Position numbers and translations under genes: made by a program
Assembly (NCBI GenBank): GCA_044326545.1
Contig: JBIRBM010000031.1
Span: 1-21,041, forward strand
Direction of reading: 5' to 3'
Origin: JANWJE01 sp044326545
Lineage (GTDB): Bacteria; Chlamydiota; Chlamydiia; Chlamydiales; Parachlamydiaceae
DNA: 21,041 bases
Notes under the pieces: generated by a model
Told to the model about the DNA's origin: nothing
What the model saw: the letters and a program-made list of their open reading frames with translations, nothing else
The model's database searches: none
Shown: piece by piece, positions 7,320 through 15,854 of the stretch
Layout: each line of letters starts with the position of its first letter
How positions within the stretch are numbered: the first letter of the stretch is position 1

Positions 7320-8786
7320 TTGTGTTTTAATATATTGACTTTAAAAAGATTGAAAAAAGTGAAAAAAGATTACTGGACGATTTGTCCAACATGTGATGGA
7401 CGGGGCAAAAAAAACGCGAGGTTCGGCAAGAAAGCCAGACTTCGCTATCAATTATCAATTCATGAATTTGAAAAAACTCAAGGTGAAGAAAAGGGGTCGG
7501 TTCGGCCTAAGCTGACTCAATATTTATGTGATAATTGCAGTGGATCTGGCTTGATTCCTGCGGCGAGTCCCCCCATAGCAGATTCAAACAACTCTCCACA
7601 TGTCGCAATTATTGGTGGAGGCATAGGGGGGATGGCGCTGGCTGTCGCTTGTTTGCATCGTGCTATTCCATTTACCCTTTATGAGCGCGATAGTAGCTTC
7701 GATGCACGAGCGCAAGGTTACGGACTGACCTTGCAACAAGCCAGTAATGCAATTAAAGGATTCGGTCTTTTCTCTTTAAAAGAGGGGATTAAATCTGCGC
7801 GCCATGTGGTGCATACGACAGAAGGAAAAGAAATTACGGAATGGGGAATGAAGACCCATTTAAAGACTAACAAGTCCCCAAGACGTATCAATGTGCATAT
7901 CGCTCGACAGGCTTTGCGCTTTGCCTTGTTTGAGCAATTAGGCAACCGTCATGCTGTGCAGTGGGGACACCGTTTAGTTTCTTTTAAAGAATGTGAAGAT
8001 AAAACTGTAGAGCTACGCTTTCAAGTTGACGGGGAGATGAAGAATACTAACGCAGATTTGGTGGTGGGTGCCGATGGTGTGCGTAGTGTTGTGCGCAGCT
8101 TGTTGATTGGTGAGGATGCGACCCCTTTACGTTACCTCGGTTATGTGGTCATTTTGGGCATTTGCTCTTTAGAGGCTCTTAAGGGGGTTGAGAGTTCTTT
8201 GCTCGATTCAGCGACCGTATTTCAAACTGTTAATGGCTGTGAACGAATCTATATGATGCCTTACTCATTAGGCTCCGTCATGTGGCAATTCAGTTTCCCC
8301 TTGCCTGAAGAAGAAGCTAAAGCCTTGAGTCTAAAAGGAGCTCAGGCACTTAAAGAAGAAGCGTGTCGTAGAGGACAGTGGCATAAGCCCATCCCTCAAA
8401 TTTTAGCAGCCACTCCGCTCGGACAAATTTCAGGTTATCCTGTGTATGACCGAGAATTACTCACGTCGCAATTATTGGAAGCAGCCGGGGCAGTGACTTT
8501 GATTGGAGATGCAGCGCATCCTATGAGTCCATTTAAAGGGCAAGGTGCAAATCAGGCTCTGTTGGATGCTCTGCTATTGGCTCGTCACATTTCACGAGGA
8601 TGTACCCCTTTGTCTAAATGGAGAGAAATCGGATTGAGACACATTGTACTAACTGAATTTGAAAAAGAAATGTTAGCACGTAGTGGTTCTAAAGTGAAAG
8701 ATTCAGCTGAGGCTGTTGAATTTTTACATTCCAAACGTGTGCTACGCGATGGTGATGGACCTAAAGGACGGATCTTTACAAGCTAA
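7320..8786 (+). CDS. FAD-dependent monooxygenase with N-terminal DnaJ-like zinc-ribbon
   Basis: A class A flavoprotein monooxygenase (PHBH fold), which uses NAD(P)H and O2 to hydroxylate or epoxidise a small substrate; substrate not predictable. Seen: FAD fingerprint GGGIGG at 99-104 with YERD at 121-124, GADGVRS (DG motif) at 250-256, and IGDAAHP (GD motif) at 395-401. Before this lies an unusual extension of about 90 residues with Cys22/Cys25 in CPTCDGRG and Cys70/Cys73 in CDNCSGSG, the CxxCxGxG signature of the DnaJ zinc domain. Two pairs could bind one Zn ion. The start is uncertain: no ATG exists in frame before the motifs, only TTG at 7320, 7335 and 7350 and GTG at 7359, none with a good ribosome-binding site, and repeat sequence abuts the 5' end. 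Confidence 0.82.
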   Translation: MCFNILTLKRLKKVKKDYWTICPTCDGRGKKNARFGKKARLRYQLSIHEFEKTQGEEKGSVRPKLTQYLCDNCSGSGLIPAASPPIADSNNSPHVAIIGGGIGGMALAVACLHRAIPFTLYERDSSFDARAQGYGLTLQQASNAIKGFGLFSLKEGIKSARHVVHTTEGKEITEWGMKTHLKTNKSPRRINVHIARQALRFALFEQLGNRHAVQWGHRLVSFKECEDKTVELRFQVDGEMKNTNADLVVGADGVRSVVRSLLIGEDATPLRYLGYVVILGICSLEALKGVESSLLDSATVFQTVNGCERIYMMPYSLGSVMWQFSFPLPEEEAKALSLKGAQALKEEACRRGQWHKPIPQILAATPLGQISGYPVYDRELLTSQLLEAAGAVTLIGDAAHPMSPFKGQGANQALLDALLLARHISRGCTPLSKWREIGLRHIVLTEFEKEMLARSGSKVKDSAEAVEFLHSKRVLRDGDGPKGRIFTS

Positions 8787-8870
8787 CATCGATCATGAGA
8801 CCTCTTCTTAACTCTGCTTTAGTATAACCAGCTACTCTATTATCAAACCCATTCATGACACCTCGTAGCT

Positions 8871-9722
8871 CTATATGCTGGAAGTCAATTTTTTTAAAAG
8901 AAAGTCTTCCAAGCTTTGGAGACATTCATTTTTGTCTGTTTGCTTTAATAGAGAAACGTGAATGTCTGGTAGGGGAGGAAGGAAATCATCTTGCATCACT
9001 TTTAATGTCTCAGGCATCATTGTTCGTGGCAACGCGGTGATGCCCATGCCTGCATTGACAGCAGCAATAATGCCGGCATAACTAGGGCTTATGAATACGA
9101 TTCTCCACCTAATTCCGGCCTGTTCTAGAGCTTGAAGAGCACTTGCGCGATAGACGCAAGGTTCTGGTGAAAGGACAAGAGGTAGCGCAACATGTTTATT
9201 TAAAGACAAGAAATCGTCGTTTTTTCCAATCCATTCTAAAGCTTCAGACCAAACCTCAACACCATTTGGAAATTCTTCAGGACGGCTCATCTTGACAAAA
9301 ACCATATCAAAATACCCCTTCTTGAATCGTTCAAATAGAGTTAATGTCAAATCGCATTCCACATTAAGTAATATTCGAGGATGGAGCCGAGAAAAATCAG
9401 TCAGAACATCAGACAGAAAGATTGCGGCAAAATCTTCTGGAAGTCCAAATCGTATTTCACCTTCAAGTTCAGGATGCTTAAGGCGATCTAACACCTCCAA
9501 ATGCAAGGAAAATATTTTATTTGCATAAGGTAGAAAGATTTCTCCCTCTTTCGTCAGCCTCATTTGCTTTCCTCTATCAAACAGTCTCTTTCCAAGATTT
9601 CTCTCTAACTTACTCATCTGCTGAGTAATAGCTGACTGCGTTCGGTTGACCTTTTGAGCAGCCCTTGTAAAACTGCCTGTTTCGATTACTGCTAAAAAAC
9701 ATCTCAAAGTAAATTCATCCAT
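8871..9722 (-). CDS. LysR-family transcriptional regulator, likely of dabBA
   Basis: A 283-residue LysR-type regulator. The N-terminal winged helix-turn-helix is clear (SFTRAAQKVNRTQSAITQ, residues 17-34, then KLERNLGKRLFDR), followed by a periplasmic-binding-fold co-inducer domain (about 90-280). It diverges from dabB across a 97-nt gap, the usual arrangement for a LysR protein controlling the neighbouring operon and itself. LysR regulators (CbbR, CmpR/CcmR) control carbon fixation and uptake in autotrophs; that this one senses a carbon-related metabolite is inference. AAGG lies 7 nt before the ATG at 9722, and this site overlaps an inverted repeat that could be its own operator. No DNA-binding residue looks damaged. 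Confidence 0.92.
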   Translation of the reverse strand: MDEFTLRCFLAVIETGSFTRAAQKVNRTQSAITQQMSKLERNLGKRLFDRGKQMRLTKEGEIFLPYANKIFSLHLEVLDRLKHPELEGEIRFGLPEDFAAIFLSDVLTDFSRLHPRILLNVECDLTLTLFERFKKGYFDMVFVKMSRPEEFPNGVEVWSEALEWIGKNDDFLSLNKHVALPLVLSPEPCVYRASALQALEQAGIRWRIVFISPSYAGIIAAVNAGMGITALPRTMMPETLKVMQDDFLPPLPDIHVSLLKQTDKNECLQSLEDFLLKKLTSSI

Positions 9723-9730
9723 TAGAAAAC

Positions 9731-9782
9731 CTTATTATAATCATAAGAATTATGAATTTCTCTTATTTTAACAAGCTTGTTA
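9731..9782. promoter_or_regulatory. Candidate LysR operators between lysR and dabB
   Basis: CTTATTATAATCATAAG (9731-9747) is an inverted repeat with CTTAT/ATAAG arms and contains TATTATAATCATA, a T-N11-A LysR-box pattern. TAACAAGCTTGTTA (9769-9782) is a perfect 14-bp palindrome. Both lie in the 97-nt divergent gap; the first covers the lysR ribosome-binding site, the second is 38 nt before the dabB ATG. Which is the operator is not decidable from sequence. Confidence 0.5.
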
Positions 9783-9819
9783 TCATCAGGCAAGAGAAAA
9801 CATTTAATAGAGGTCGGTG

Positions 9820-11346
9820 ATGCTCGTAAACGAAAATTCTACAATTCACTTTCTGATCATCATGTTGAGTCCTTTATTAGGGTTATTCATCAATCTGTTG
9901 TTTTGTAAAAAAAATGTCTTCGTGGGATCGCGTCTTGCCTCTGTTGGGATGTGGATCGGATTGATGAGTGTGGTAATGGCTTGGTCGATAGGTTTGCCAT
10001 TTTCTGAAAAGAGAGAAACTTGGGGATTCATAGCGAATCAAATCTCTTGGCTAATGGCGACACTCATTTTATTCGTTAGCGCTATTGTCCATCATTTTTC
10101 CCTCAGCTATATGGCAGGTGATCGCAATTATCGCCGCTATTTTCTTTTTCTTAGCCTGATCACGATCAGCACCCTCCTCATGGTCGCATCCAATCATCTT
10201 GTCATTTTCATCTCGTTTTGGTCCCTCAGCAACCTGATGCTGGTCCGGCTTATGATGCATAAATTTCAATGGAGAGCAGCTAAAAACTCAGGCATTTTAG
10301 CAATGAAAACATTTGTATTAGGACTGGTTTTTTTAAGTATTGGTACAGGTTTATTGGCTTATGCATCTGGAAGTCTTTCTTTAAATCTGATGGTTGAAAA
10401 TAGCGGACATATATCGGCTTCAATCAGAATCATGGCTCTTTTCTTTATCATGCTAGCTGCCTTTACTCAGTCTGGTGGCTGGCCTTTTCATCGTTGGTTG
10501 ATCAGTTCTCTGAACTCACCAACTCCAGTTTCTGCCTTTATGCATGCCGGCCTAGTGAATGGGGGGGGGCTTTTAATCGCACGTTTTGCTCCGATTTTTC
10601 TACATGAAAGCTTTGTTTTAAATATTTTGTTTGTGTTAGGTGTCATTAGCCTTATTTTGGGAGGGATTTGGAAGCTTATTCAGAGCGATATCAAGCGTAT
10701 GCTTGCTTGTTCCACTATGACTCAAATGGGATTTATGATGATGCAGTGTGGTCTTGGCCTTTTCCCTGCTGCTTTAGCCCACCTTTGTTGGCACGGCTTA
10801 TTCAAGGCTTTCCTCTTCCTGAGATCTGGTTCAACGATTGCAGAACATCGAGTAAAAAATGAGGAAAGGGTCTCGACGATCCCGACATTTTTCTTGTCTT
10901 CTTTTTGTGGCGCAATAGGGGCTATTGGATTTATGTTTGGAAGCGGTCTTTCGTTTACTATTGTTGATACAACGGCTGTCCTTGTCTTCTTTTCTTGGAT
11001 GGCATCGACTCAAGTTGCTCATACTCTAATTCAAAAGAAACGCTCTCTTTTTTTTGTTTTGACTGCAAGTCTCTTCTGCTTAGCTACAGGTCTCATTTAT
11101 GGACTGACTGTTGATCTCATTGAAGTGGCTGTGGCGCCACTTCAAATCTGGCAGCCTCAGCTTCTAAATTCTATCCATATCATTTGCATCGCGATCATAT
11201 TTTTTATTTGGATAGGACTAAACTTAACATGTTTTACCAATCACGAAGAGGTTATTTGGTGGCGGCGTTTTTATGTCAGAATGCTGAATGCAAGCCAAGC
11301 AGATCCAAAAACGATGACGGCAAATAGAAATGAATACATATTTTAA
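9820..11346 (+). CDS. dabB: Inorganic carbon transporter subunit DabB (NuoL/ND5-like)
   Basis: A polytopic membrane protein of about 508 residues in the proton-pumping NADH dehydrogenase subunit 5 family. Hydrophobic helices fill the chain. Family landmarks are SSLNSPTPVSAFMHAGLVNGG, the lysine in IQSDIKRMLACSTMTQMGFM, and HLCWHGLFKAFLFL. With DabA it forms the DAB complex, where DabB is thought to conduct H+ or Na+ to energise vectorial CO2 hydration by DabA. Adjacent dabA decides DabB over a respiratory NuoL. The ATG at 9820 is preferred to the GTG at 9817 because AGAGG sits 6 nt before it. The stop codon at 11344-11346 is the first base triplet of a palindromic repeat, so the native C-terminus may have been altered. 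Confidence 0.9.
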   Translation: MLVNENSTIHFLIIMLSPLLGLFINLLFCKKNVFVGSRLASVGMWIGLMSVVMAWSIGLPFSEKRETWGFIANQISWLMATLILFVSAIVHHFSLSYMAGDRNYRRYFLFLSLITISTLLMVASNHLVIFISFWSLSNLMLVRLMMHKFQWRAAKNSGILAMKTFVLGLVFLSIGTGLLAYASGSLSLNLMVENSGHISASIRIMALFFIMLAAFTQSGGWPFHRWLISSLNSPTPVSAFMHAGLVNGGGLLIARFAPIFLHESFVLNILFVLGVISLILGGIWKLIQSDIKRMLACSTMTQMGFMMMQCGLGLFPAALAHLCWHGLFKAFLFLRSGSTIAEHRVKNEERVSTIPTFFLSSFCGAIGAIGFMFGSGLSFTIVDTTAVLVFFSWMASTQVAHTLIQKKRSLFFVLTASLFCLATGLIYGLTVDLIEVAVAPLQIWQPQLLNSIHIICIAIIFFIWIGLNLTCFTNHEEVIWWRRFYVRMLNASQADPKTMTANRNEYIF

Positions 11347-11450
11347 CTCACCTTAGACAGCAGGAGCGCGATTTGGGTAGAGCCAAAGCTTTCGCTGGTT
11401 GAAAGCTTTGGCTTTCAGCCTAAATGGGGCTTGTGGTGGGTAAGGTGAGA
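11344..11450. repeat. Palindromic repeat P1-family copy between dabB and dabA
   Basis: Tips TAACTCACCTTA (11344-11355) and TAAGGTGAG (11441-11449) are inverted copies. The core GCCAAAGCTTTC (11382-11393) pairs perfectly with GAAAGCTTTGGC (11401-11412) around a 7-nt loop. Between them GGAGCGCGATTTGGG aligns with the right arm of P1 read in reverse (GGAGCATGATTTGGG). The copy starts on the dabB stop codon and ends 5 nt before the dabA ribosome-binding site AAGGAG (11455-11460). Confidence 0.8.
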
Positions 11451-11465
11451 TTTCAAGGAGTTGTG

Positions 11466-13715
11466 ATGATGAAAAGTGTCGTAAATATAAAAACCGTTAT
11501 TAGAAATGCTGCCGAAATGATTGCTCCTCTTTGGCCAATGCAAACAATCATTGCGAGGAATCCATTTCAATCGATGGAATCGTTGAATTTTGAAGATGCG
11601 ATTGCAAGGGGAGAAACTTTTTTAGCAGGTCCATCAGATATTCATGCGAAAGTGTCTGGTGAAGTCAATCGAGAAATGGTGAAGTGGTGCCAGGTTTTTT
11701 TAGATGAAGGTCAAGCGACAATCACAATGCCTGAAAGGGAAAAAGGATTTTATCGAGCATGGTCTTTACTAGCCCCTTTTGATCAGACGTTACGATTGTC
11801 CAAAAAAAATGAGTGGTTATTGTCGCTTCCTTCCCAATCTGAAGAGGCTATTTTGTTCTGTCTCAAGAGGCTGCGTATTGCGGATGAACAAATAGAAGAC
11901 TATCTTAAATATTTACTAGCACAGCTTCCTGGATGGGCTGGCTACATTAAATGGCGCGCTGAGTGGCAAAATAAAGAGGCCGGATTGAAAAATCCGATCA
12001 ACTTAACAGATTTTCTGGCTGTTCGACTTGTGATCACTTGTGCCATTGGCCAACGGTGTACAAAAAACGAATGTGAACAAGCTCCATTTCATTCAAGAAT
12101 GTTAGACAAAGAATTTTTTAAAGAATTAAAGAGCCAGGAAGAAAAATATCTTCGAACGCTATTGAACGCGACGATTGCAGAAGTGCTAAAGCTTAATAAG
12201 ACAAAAGAATCTCTTTGTAGGCCAGATGCTCAAATTGTCTTTTGCATTGATGTGCGCTCTGAGCCTTTTCGTATGAGAATCGAACGGGAGGGAAATTACG
12301 AGACTTTTGGATTCGCTGGTTTTTTTGGATTGCCGTTGTCTATTCACAGCTATAACACAGATCAGGTGAAACACTGTTGTCCTGTTCTTATAAAACCGTC
12401 CTATGAGGTTTTTGAAGAACCGATTAATGAAGAAAACGAGCGAATTTCCCATCATCAAAAAGGCCGCAGTTTCCTCCATATGCTCCGTGGATTTTATCAG
12501 GATTTAAAGTATAATTTTGCCACACCTTTTGCACTTGTCGAAACGCTGGGTCTTTGGTGTGGTTGTTGGATGGCCATGCGCACCATGATGCCTATCAGCA
12601 GCGTTAAATTTAAGCAAGCAATCCAAGAGAAGCTCATGCCAACTCTTGCCACCTTGCCAAAAATTGATATGCCAATCGAAAATCAGATCATGTTTGCCGA
12701 ATCAGCTCTTAGAATGATGGGATTGACGAAAAATTTTAGTCGATTAGTTGTGTTATGCGGACACGGGAGCCAAACAGAAAATAACCCTTATGCTTCTGCT
12801 CTGGACTGTGGAGCATGTGGAGGAAATCATGGGGGACCAAATGGTCAAATACTAGGGACGATTCTGAATTCTTACCAGGTTAGGGCTGCTCTTTTAGACA
12901 AAGGGATTGCGATTCCTGATGATACCCTCTTCCTTGGGGCTGAGCATAATACAACAACCGACGAAGTTGTCGTCTATGATCGCGGCCTTGTCAACATCAG
13001 CCATAAAGAGATCGTTGAAAAGTTAAAAGCAGATTTGATAAAAGCGGGAATGGCAAATAGTCAATTCCGTTGCAGAACATTCGGGTTAGATGTCTCTGCT
13101 ATTGAGGCCAAACATCATGTTTTGAGACGGAGCTCTAACTGGGCTGAGGTGCGCCCGGAGTGGGGTCTTGCACGTAATGCCGCTTTCATTATTGGACAGA
13201 GGAACCTCACAAAAGATTTAGACTTGAATGGTAGATGCTTTTTGCATTCCTATCGATGGGAGGACGACGAACCCGGAACGTGTTTAGAGGCAATATTAAC
13301 GGGCCCCATGGTAGTAGCAGAATGGATTAATACACAATATTTCTTCTCTACTGTGAATAATATTGCCTATGGCAGTGGGAGTAAAATCACCCATAATGTT
13401 ATAGGTAAGTTTGGCGTTATGCAAGGAAATGGTAGCGACTTGATGCAGGGGCTTCCCTTACAATCGGTCAACACAACCGATGATCTTACCTATCATGAGG
13501 CGATGCGTTTGCAAGTCTTGGTTTATGCACCAACTGCTAGACTAGACTCTATTATTGAAAAACATCGGGTTTTGCAAACGTTATTTTTTAATGATTGGGT
13601 CATTTTGGTCGCAATAGACCCCATAAATAATAAACCTTATCGTTTGATTGGGAAGGCGCAATGGGCAGAGATCGAAGTTGATGGAGTATTGAAAAAGCTC
13701 TATTCTTGCTGTTAA
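11466..13715 (+). CDS. dabA: Inorganic carbon transporter subunit DabA (DUF2309)
   Basis: The soluble, membrane-attached subunit of the DAB carbon uptake system (formerly UPF0753/DUF2309/YbcC). DabA is a beta-carbonic-anhydrase-like protein that hydrates CO2 to bicarbonate in the cytoplasm, driven through DabB. The zinc ligands are present with the family spacing: Cys260 and Asp262 in FCIDVRSE, His433 in LCGHGS and Cys448 in LDCGACGGNHGG (749-residue numbering). The frame is open from 11424, but those codons lie inside the palindromic repeat; the ATG at 11466 (or 11469) follows AAGGAG at 5 (8) nt. The protein is full length. It ends 21 nt before the exchanger gene. Putative operon dabB-dabA-exchanger. 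Confidence 0.95.
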   Translation: MMKSVVNIKTVIRNAAEMIAPLWPMQTIIARNPFQSMESLNFEDAIARGETFLAGPSDIHAKVSGEVNREMVKWCQVFLDEGQATITMPEREKGFYRAWSLLAPFDQTLRLSKKNEWLLSLPSQSEEAILFCLKRLRIADEQIEDYLKYLLAQLPGWAGYIKWRAEWQNKEAGLKNPINLTDFLAVRLVITCAIGQRCTKNECEQAPFHSRMLDKEFFKELKSQEEKYLRTLLNATIAEVLKLNKTKESLCRPDAQIVFCIDVRSEPFRMRIEREGNYETFGFAGFFGLPLSIHSYNTDQVKHCCPVLIKPSYEVFEEPINEENERISHHQKGRSFLHMLRGFYQDLKYNFATPFALVETLGLWCGCWMAMRTMMPISSVKFKQAIQEKLMPTLATLPKIDMPIENQIMFAESALRMMGLTKNFSRLVVLCGHGSQTENNPYASALDCGACGGNHGGPNGQILGTILNSYQVRAALLDKGIAIPDDTLFLGAEHNTTTDEVVVYDRGLVNISHKEIVEKLKADLIKAGMANSQFRCRTFGLDVSAIEAKHHVLRRSSNWAEVRPEWGLARNAAFIIGQRNLTKDLDLNGRCFLHSYRWEDDEPGTCLEAILTGPMVVAEWINTQYFFSTVNNIAYGSGSKITHNVIGKFGVMQGNGSDLMQGLPLQSVNTTDDLTYHEAMRLQVLVYAPTARLDSIIEKHRVLQTLFFNDWVILVAIDPINNKPYRLIGKAQWAEIEVDGVLKKLYSCC

Positions 13716-13736
13716 GAAATTGATTGGAGGAAATGA

Positions 13737-14813
13737 ATGACGTTCTTGATGTTCTTATTAGGTTTAGCAGGGTTGGTCACTGGAGCTGAATTACTTGTGC
13801 GAGGAGCATCTCGTTTAGGGGTCCTCATTGGAATTTCGCCTTTAGTCATCGGTTTGACGATTGTTGCGTTCGGAACAAGCTCGCCTGAAATGGCGGTGAG
13901 TGTACGTGCAGCCTTAACGAATCATCCGGATCTTGTGATTAGCACAAACGTTGGCAGCACCAATTTTAATATCTTATTCATTTTGGGGATTTGTGCATTA
14001 GTGGCACCTCTTGTCATATCTCAACAACTCATTTGGTACGAAGTCCCCATCATGATCGCAGCAGATTGCCTGCTTCTCGCAATGTCTCTTGATGGTAAGA
14101 TAACCAGATTAAATGCTTTCATGTTATTATTATGTCTGATTTTCTACATCATTTATGCAATAGTCAAGGGGCGCCGAGAAGCTAAGCTTCGAACAGATGA
14201 GTGCGAAGCGCTCTTTTCTCTGAAAAAAAATGAATCCAATGCGCTAATCATTGTAAAGCAATGTGGCCTCATTGTATTAGGGTTGATGTTTTGCGTGTTT
14301 GGCGCTGGTTGGTTATTGGACAGTGCTATAATTTTAGCCAGAGCGTTTGGAGTCAGTGAGCTTGTGATTGGAATGACTCTGGTTGCTGCAGGGACTTCAC
14401 TTCCTGAAGTGGCCACCTCTGTGGTTGCGACAATTCGCGGACAAAGAGAGATTGCAGTTGGAAATGTTGTGGGAAGTAATATTTTCAATATTCTTGGTAT
14501 TGTGGGGGTGGCAGGTTTAATCGCACCGGATGGGATAGCTGTTGCTCCTTCTGTGTTACGATTTGATTTACCTGTGGCCATTGCTGCTTGTGTCGCTTGC
14601 CTTCCCGTTTTTTTTACTGGACATAAAATTTCCCGTTGGGAAGGAGGGGTGTTTGTAGGATATTATGTGGCTTATACCAGTTATTTAATATTGGCAGCGA
14701 AAAATCACGATTCTTTATCGATATTTAGCATGATGATGATGTGGTTTGTGATTCCACTCACGTTACTGACGGCGGCTATCGTGATTTACCGAACGAGCCG
14801 TCAACACGTTTGA
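13737..14813 (+). CDS. Na+/Ca2+-type cation exchanger, CaCA family (YrbG-like)
   Basis: A 358-residue inner-membrane cation exchanger with the two inverted alpha repeats of the CaCA superfamily: IGLTIVAFGTSSPEMAVSV with NVGSTNFNILFILG in the first half, and IGMTLVAAGTSLPEVATSV with NVVGSNIFNILGIVG in the second. The GTS(S/L)PE acidic residues form the Ca2+ site. Around ten membrane helices with a short basic cytoplasmic loop (about 140-165) are apparent. Such proteins usually export Ca2+ in exchange for Na+ or H+. GGAGG sits 6 nt before the ATG, and the gene follows dabA by only 21 nt, so it is probably co-transcribed. Ion specificity cannot be read from sequence. Confidence 0.9.
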   Translation: MTFLMFLLGLAGLVTGAELLVRGASRLGVLIGISPLVIGLTIVAFGTSSPEMAVSVRAALTNHPDLVISTNVGSTNFNILFILGICALVAPLVISQQLIWYEVPIMIAADCLLLAMSLDGKITRLNAFMLLLCLIFYIIYAIVKGRREAKLRTDECEALFSLKKNESNALIIVKQCGLIVLGLMFCVFGAGWLLDSAIILARAFGVSELVIGMTLVAAGTSLPEVATSVVATIRGQREIAVGNVVGSNIFNILGIVGVAGLIAPDGIAVAPSVLRFDLPVAIAACVACLPVFFTGHKISRWEGGVFVGYYVAYTSYLILAAKNHDSLSIFSMMMMWFVIPLTLLTAAIVIYRTSRQHV

Positions 14814-14919
14814 TCATGAGGCAAATTTTACCCGCTTGGTCAAAAAAACCGGCAAACATCATCGACATCACCAACACCAGAAAATAGCAAAGGGTTTCTT
14901 TAATGGGAGAAAAAATCAG

Positions 14920-15849
14920 ATGAGGTTGAAAGATTGGATCAATCAGCTACTAGACTTAACCATTCTTTTTTCGTTTGATCATTCAGGATTTAAACGGCAC
15001 TGTCCTTCTCCACTAGAGCTGGTCGATTTATCGGGACGTCGAGGGATCGTCACAGGAGCCAGCAGCGGCATTGGTTTAGCCGTCACAAGATCGCTTCTTC
15101 AACAAAAAATGACGCTTCAGTTAATCGGTCGGAATTTGGAGAAATTAGAAAATCGTGTTAAATCTGACTCTTCTGTTGGCTGCGCAGAATATCATTCTCT
15201 GGATATGGCTGATTTAAATAAGGTGTATGCGTTTGCAATAGATCAAGTGAAGATGCCTATCGATCTTCTGATTCACAATGCAGGTGATATGCCTCTTTCT
15301 TTGATCATCACCAAAGATGGGTTTGAGCAGATGTTTGCGTCTCAAGTTCTAGGTCCTTTTATTTTAACGAAGACTCTAGCTGATTTAGGCAAGCTTCGGC
15401 GAGGTTGCCGCATTATCTTTGTTTCATCCGGGGGGATGTATTTACAAAAGCTCGATCTTTCAGATCTTCTTTTTCAAAAGCGTTCCTATAATCAATACAC
15501 CGGCTATGCAAATGCAAAACGCGCCCAAGTGATTCTTTCTCATCTGTTTTCAAAAAAATACCCGCAATACTTATTCAGTTCTATGCATCCTGGTTGGGCA
15601 GATACGCCGGGTGTTCGTTATTCTCTGCCGCTCTTTAAAAAGTTATTGAACACACGACTGCGATCTGCAGAAGAAGGGGCTGATACCATTTTATGGCTTG
15701 CAACGGCTGATGATTATTCAAATGGAGAATTCTGGTTTGACCGCAAGGTAGAAAAAACCACCATTCTAAATTTAAACAAGTCAAGCAAAGAAGAAGATGA
15801 GTTGTTCTGGAAATACTGTGAATCGATTTTGCTTTCAATAAAAGGTTGA
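14920..15849 (+). CDS. DHRS12-like short-chain dehydrogenase/reductase
   Basis: A 309-residue SDR family oxidoreductase. The NAD(P)-binding TGASSGIG is at 45-52, HNAG follows in the central sheet, and the catalytic SSGG...YANAK carries the Ser/Tyr/Lys set. The N-terminal DHSGFKRH and the block SSMHPGWADTPGV...RLRSAEEGADTILWLA closely resemble DHRS12-type SDRs, common in free-living bacteria and eukaryotes; substrate unknown. The frame opens at a TTG (14836), but Met at 14920 follows GGGAGA and starts the typical domain. It lies 106 nt after the exchanger gene and its stop is 5 nt before the next start, with AAAGG inside its last codons, so it is coupled to the DUF2878-DCC gene. Confidence 0.88.
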   Translation: MRLKDWINQLLDLTILFSFDHSGFKRHCPSPLELVDLSGRRGIVTGASSGIGLAVTRSLLQQKMTLQLIGRNLEKLENRVKSDSSVGCAEYHSLDMADLNKVYAFAIDQVKMPIDLLIHNAGDMPLSLIITKDGFEQMFASQVLGPFILTKTLADLGKLRRGCRIIFVSSGGMYLQKLDLSDLLFQKRSYNQYTGYANAKRAQVILSHLFSKKYPQYLFSSMHPGWADTPGVRYSLPLFKKLLNTRLRSAEEGADTILWLATADDYSNGEFWFDRKVEKTTILNLNKSSKEEDELFWKYCESILLSIKG

Positions 15850-15854
15850 TCTTT

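Noticed and set aside
11424..11465. Upstream in-frame ATG for dabA
   Set aside because: These 14 codons lie in the right arm of the palindromic repeat; AAGGAG serves the ATG at 11466/11469.
14153..14581. A 142-codon minus-strand frame
   Set aside because: It lies wholly inside the conserved exchanger gene and has no family features.
14816..14887. A 23-codon frame (MRQILPAWSKKPANIIDI...) between the exchanger and SDR genes
   Set aside because: It reads plausibly and starts 3 nt after the exchanger stop, but it has no ribosome-binding site and no recognisable family; chance is the simpler explanation.
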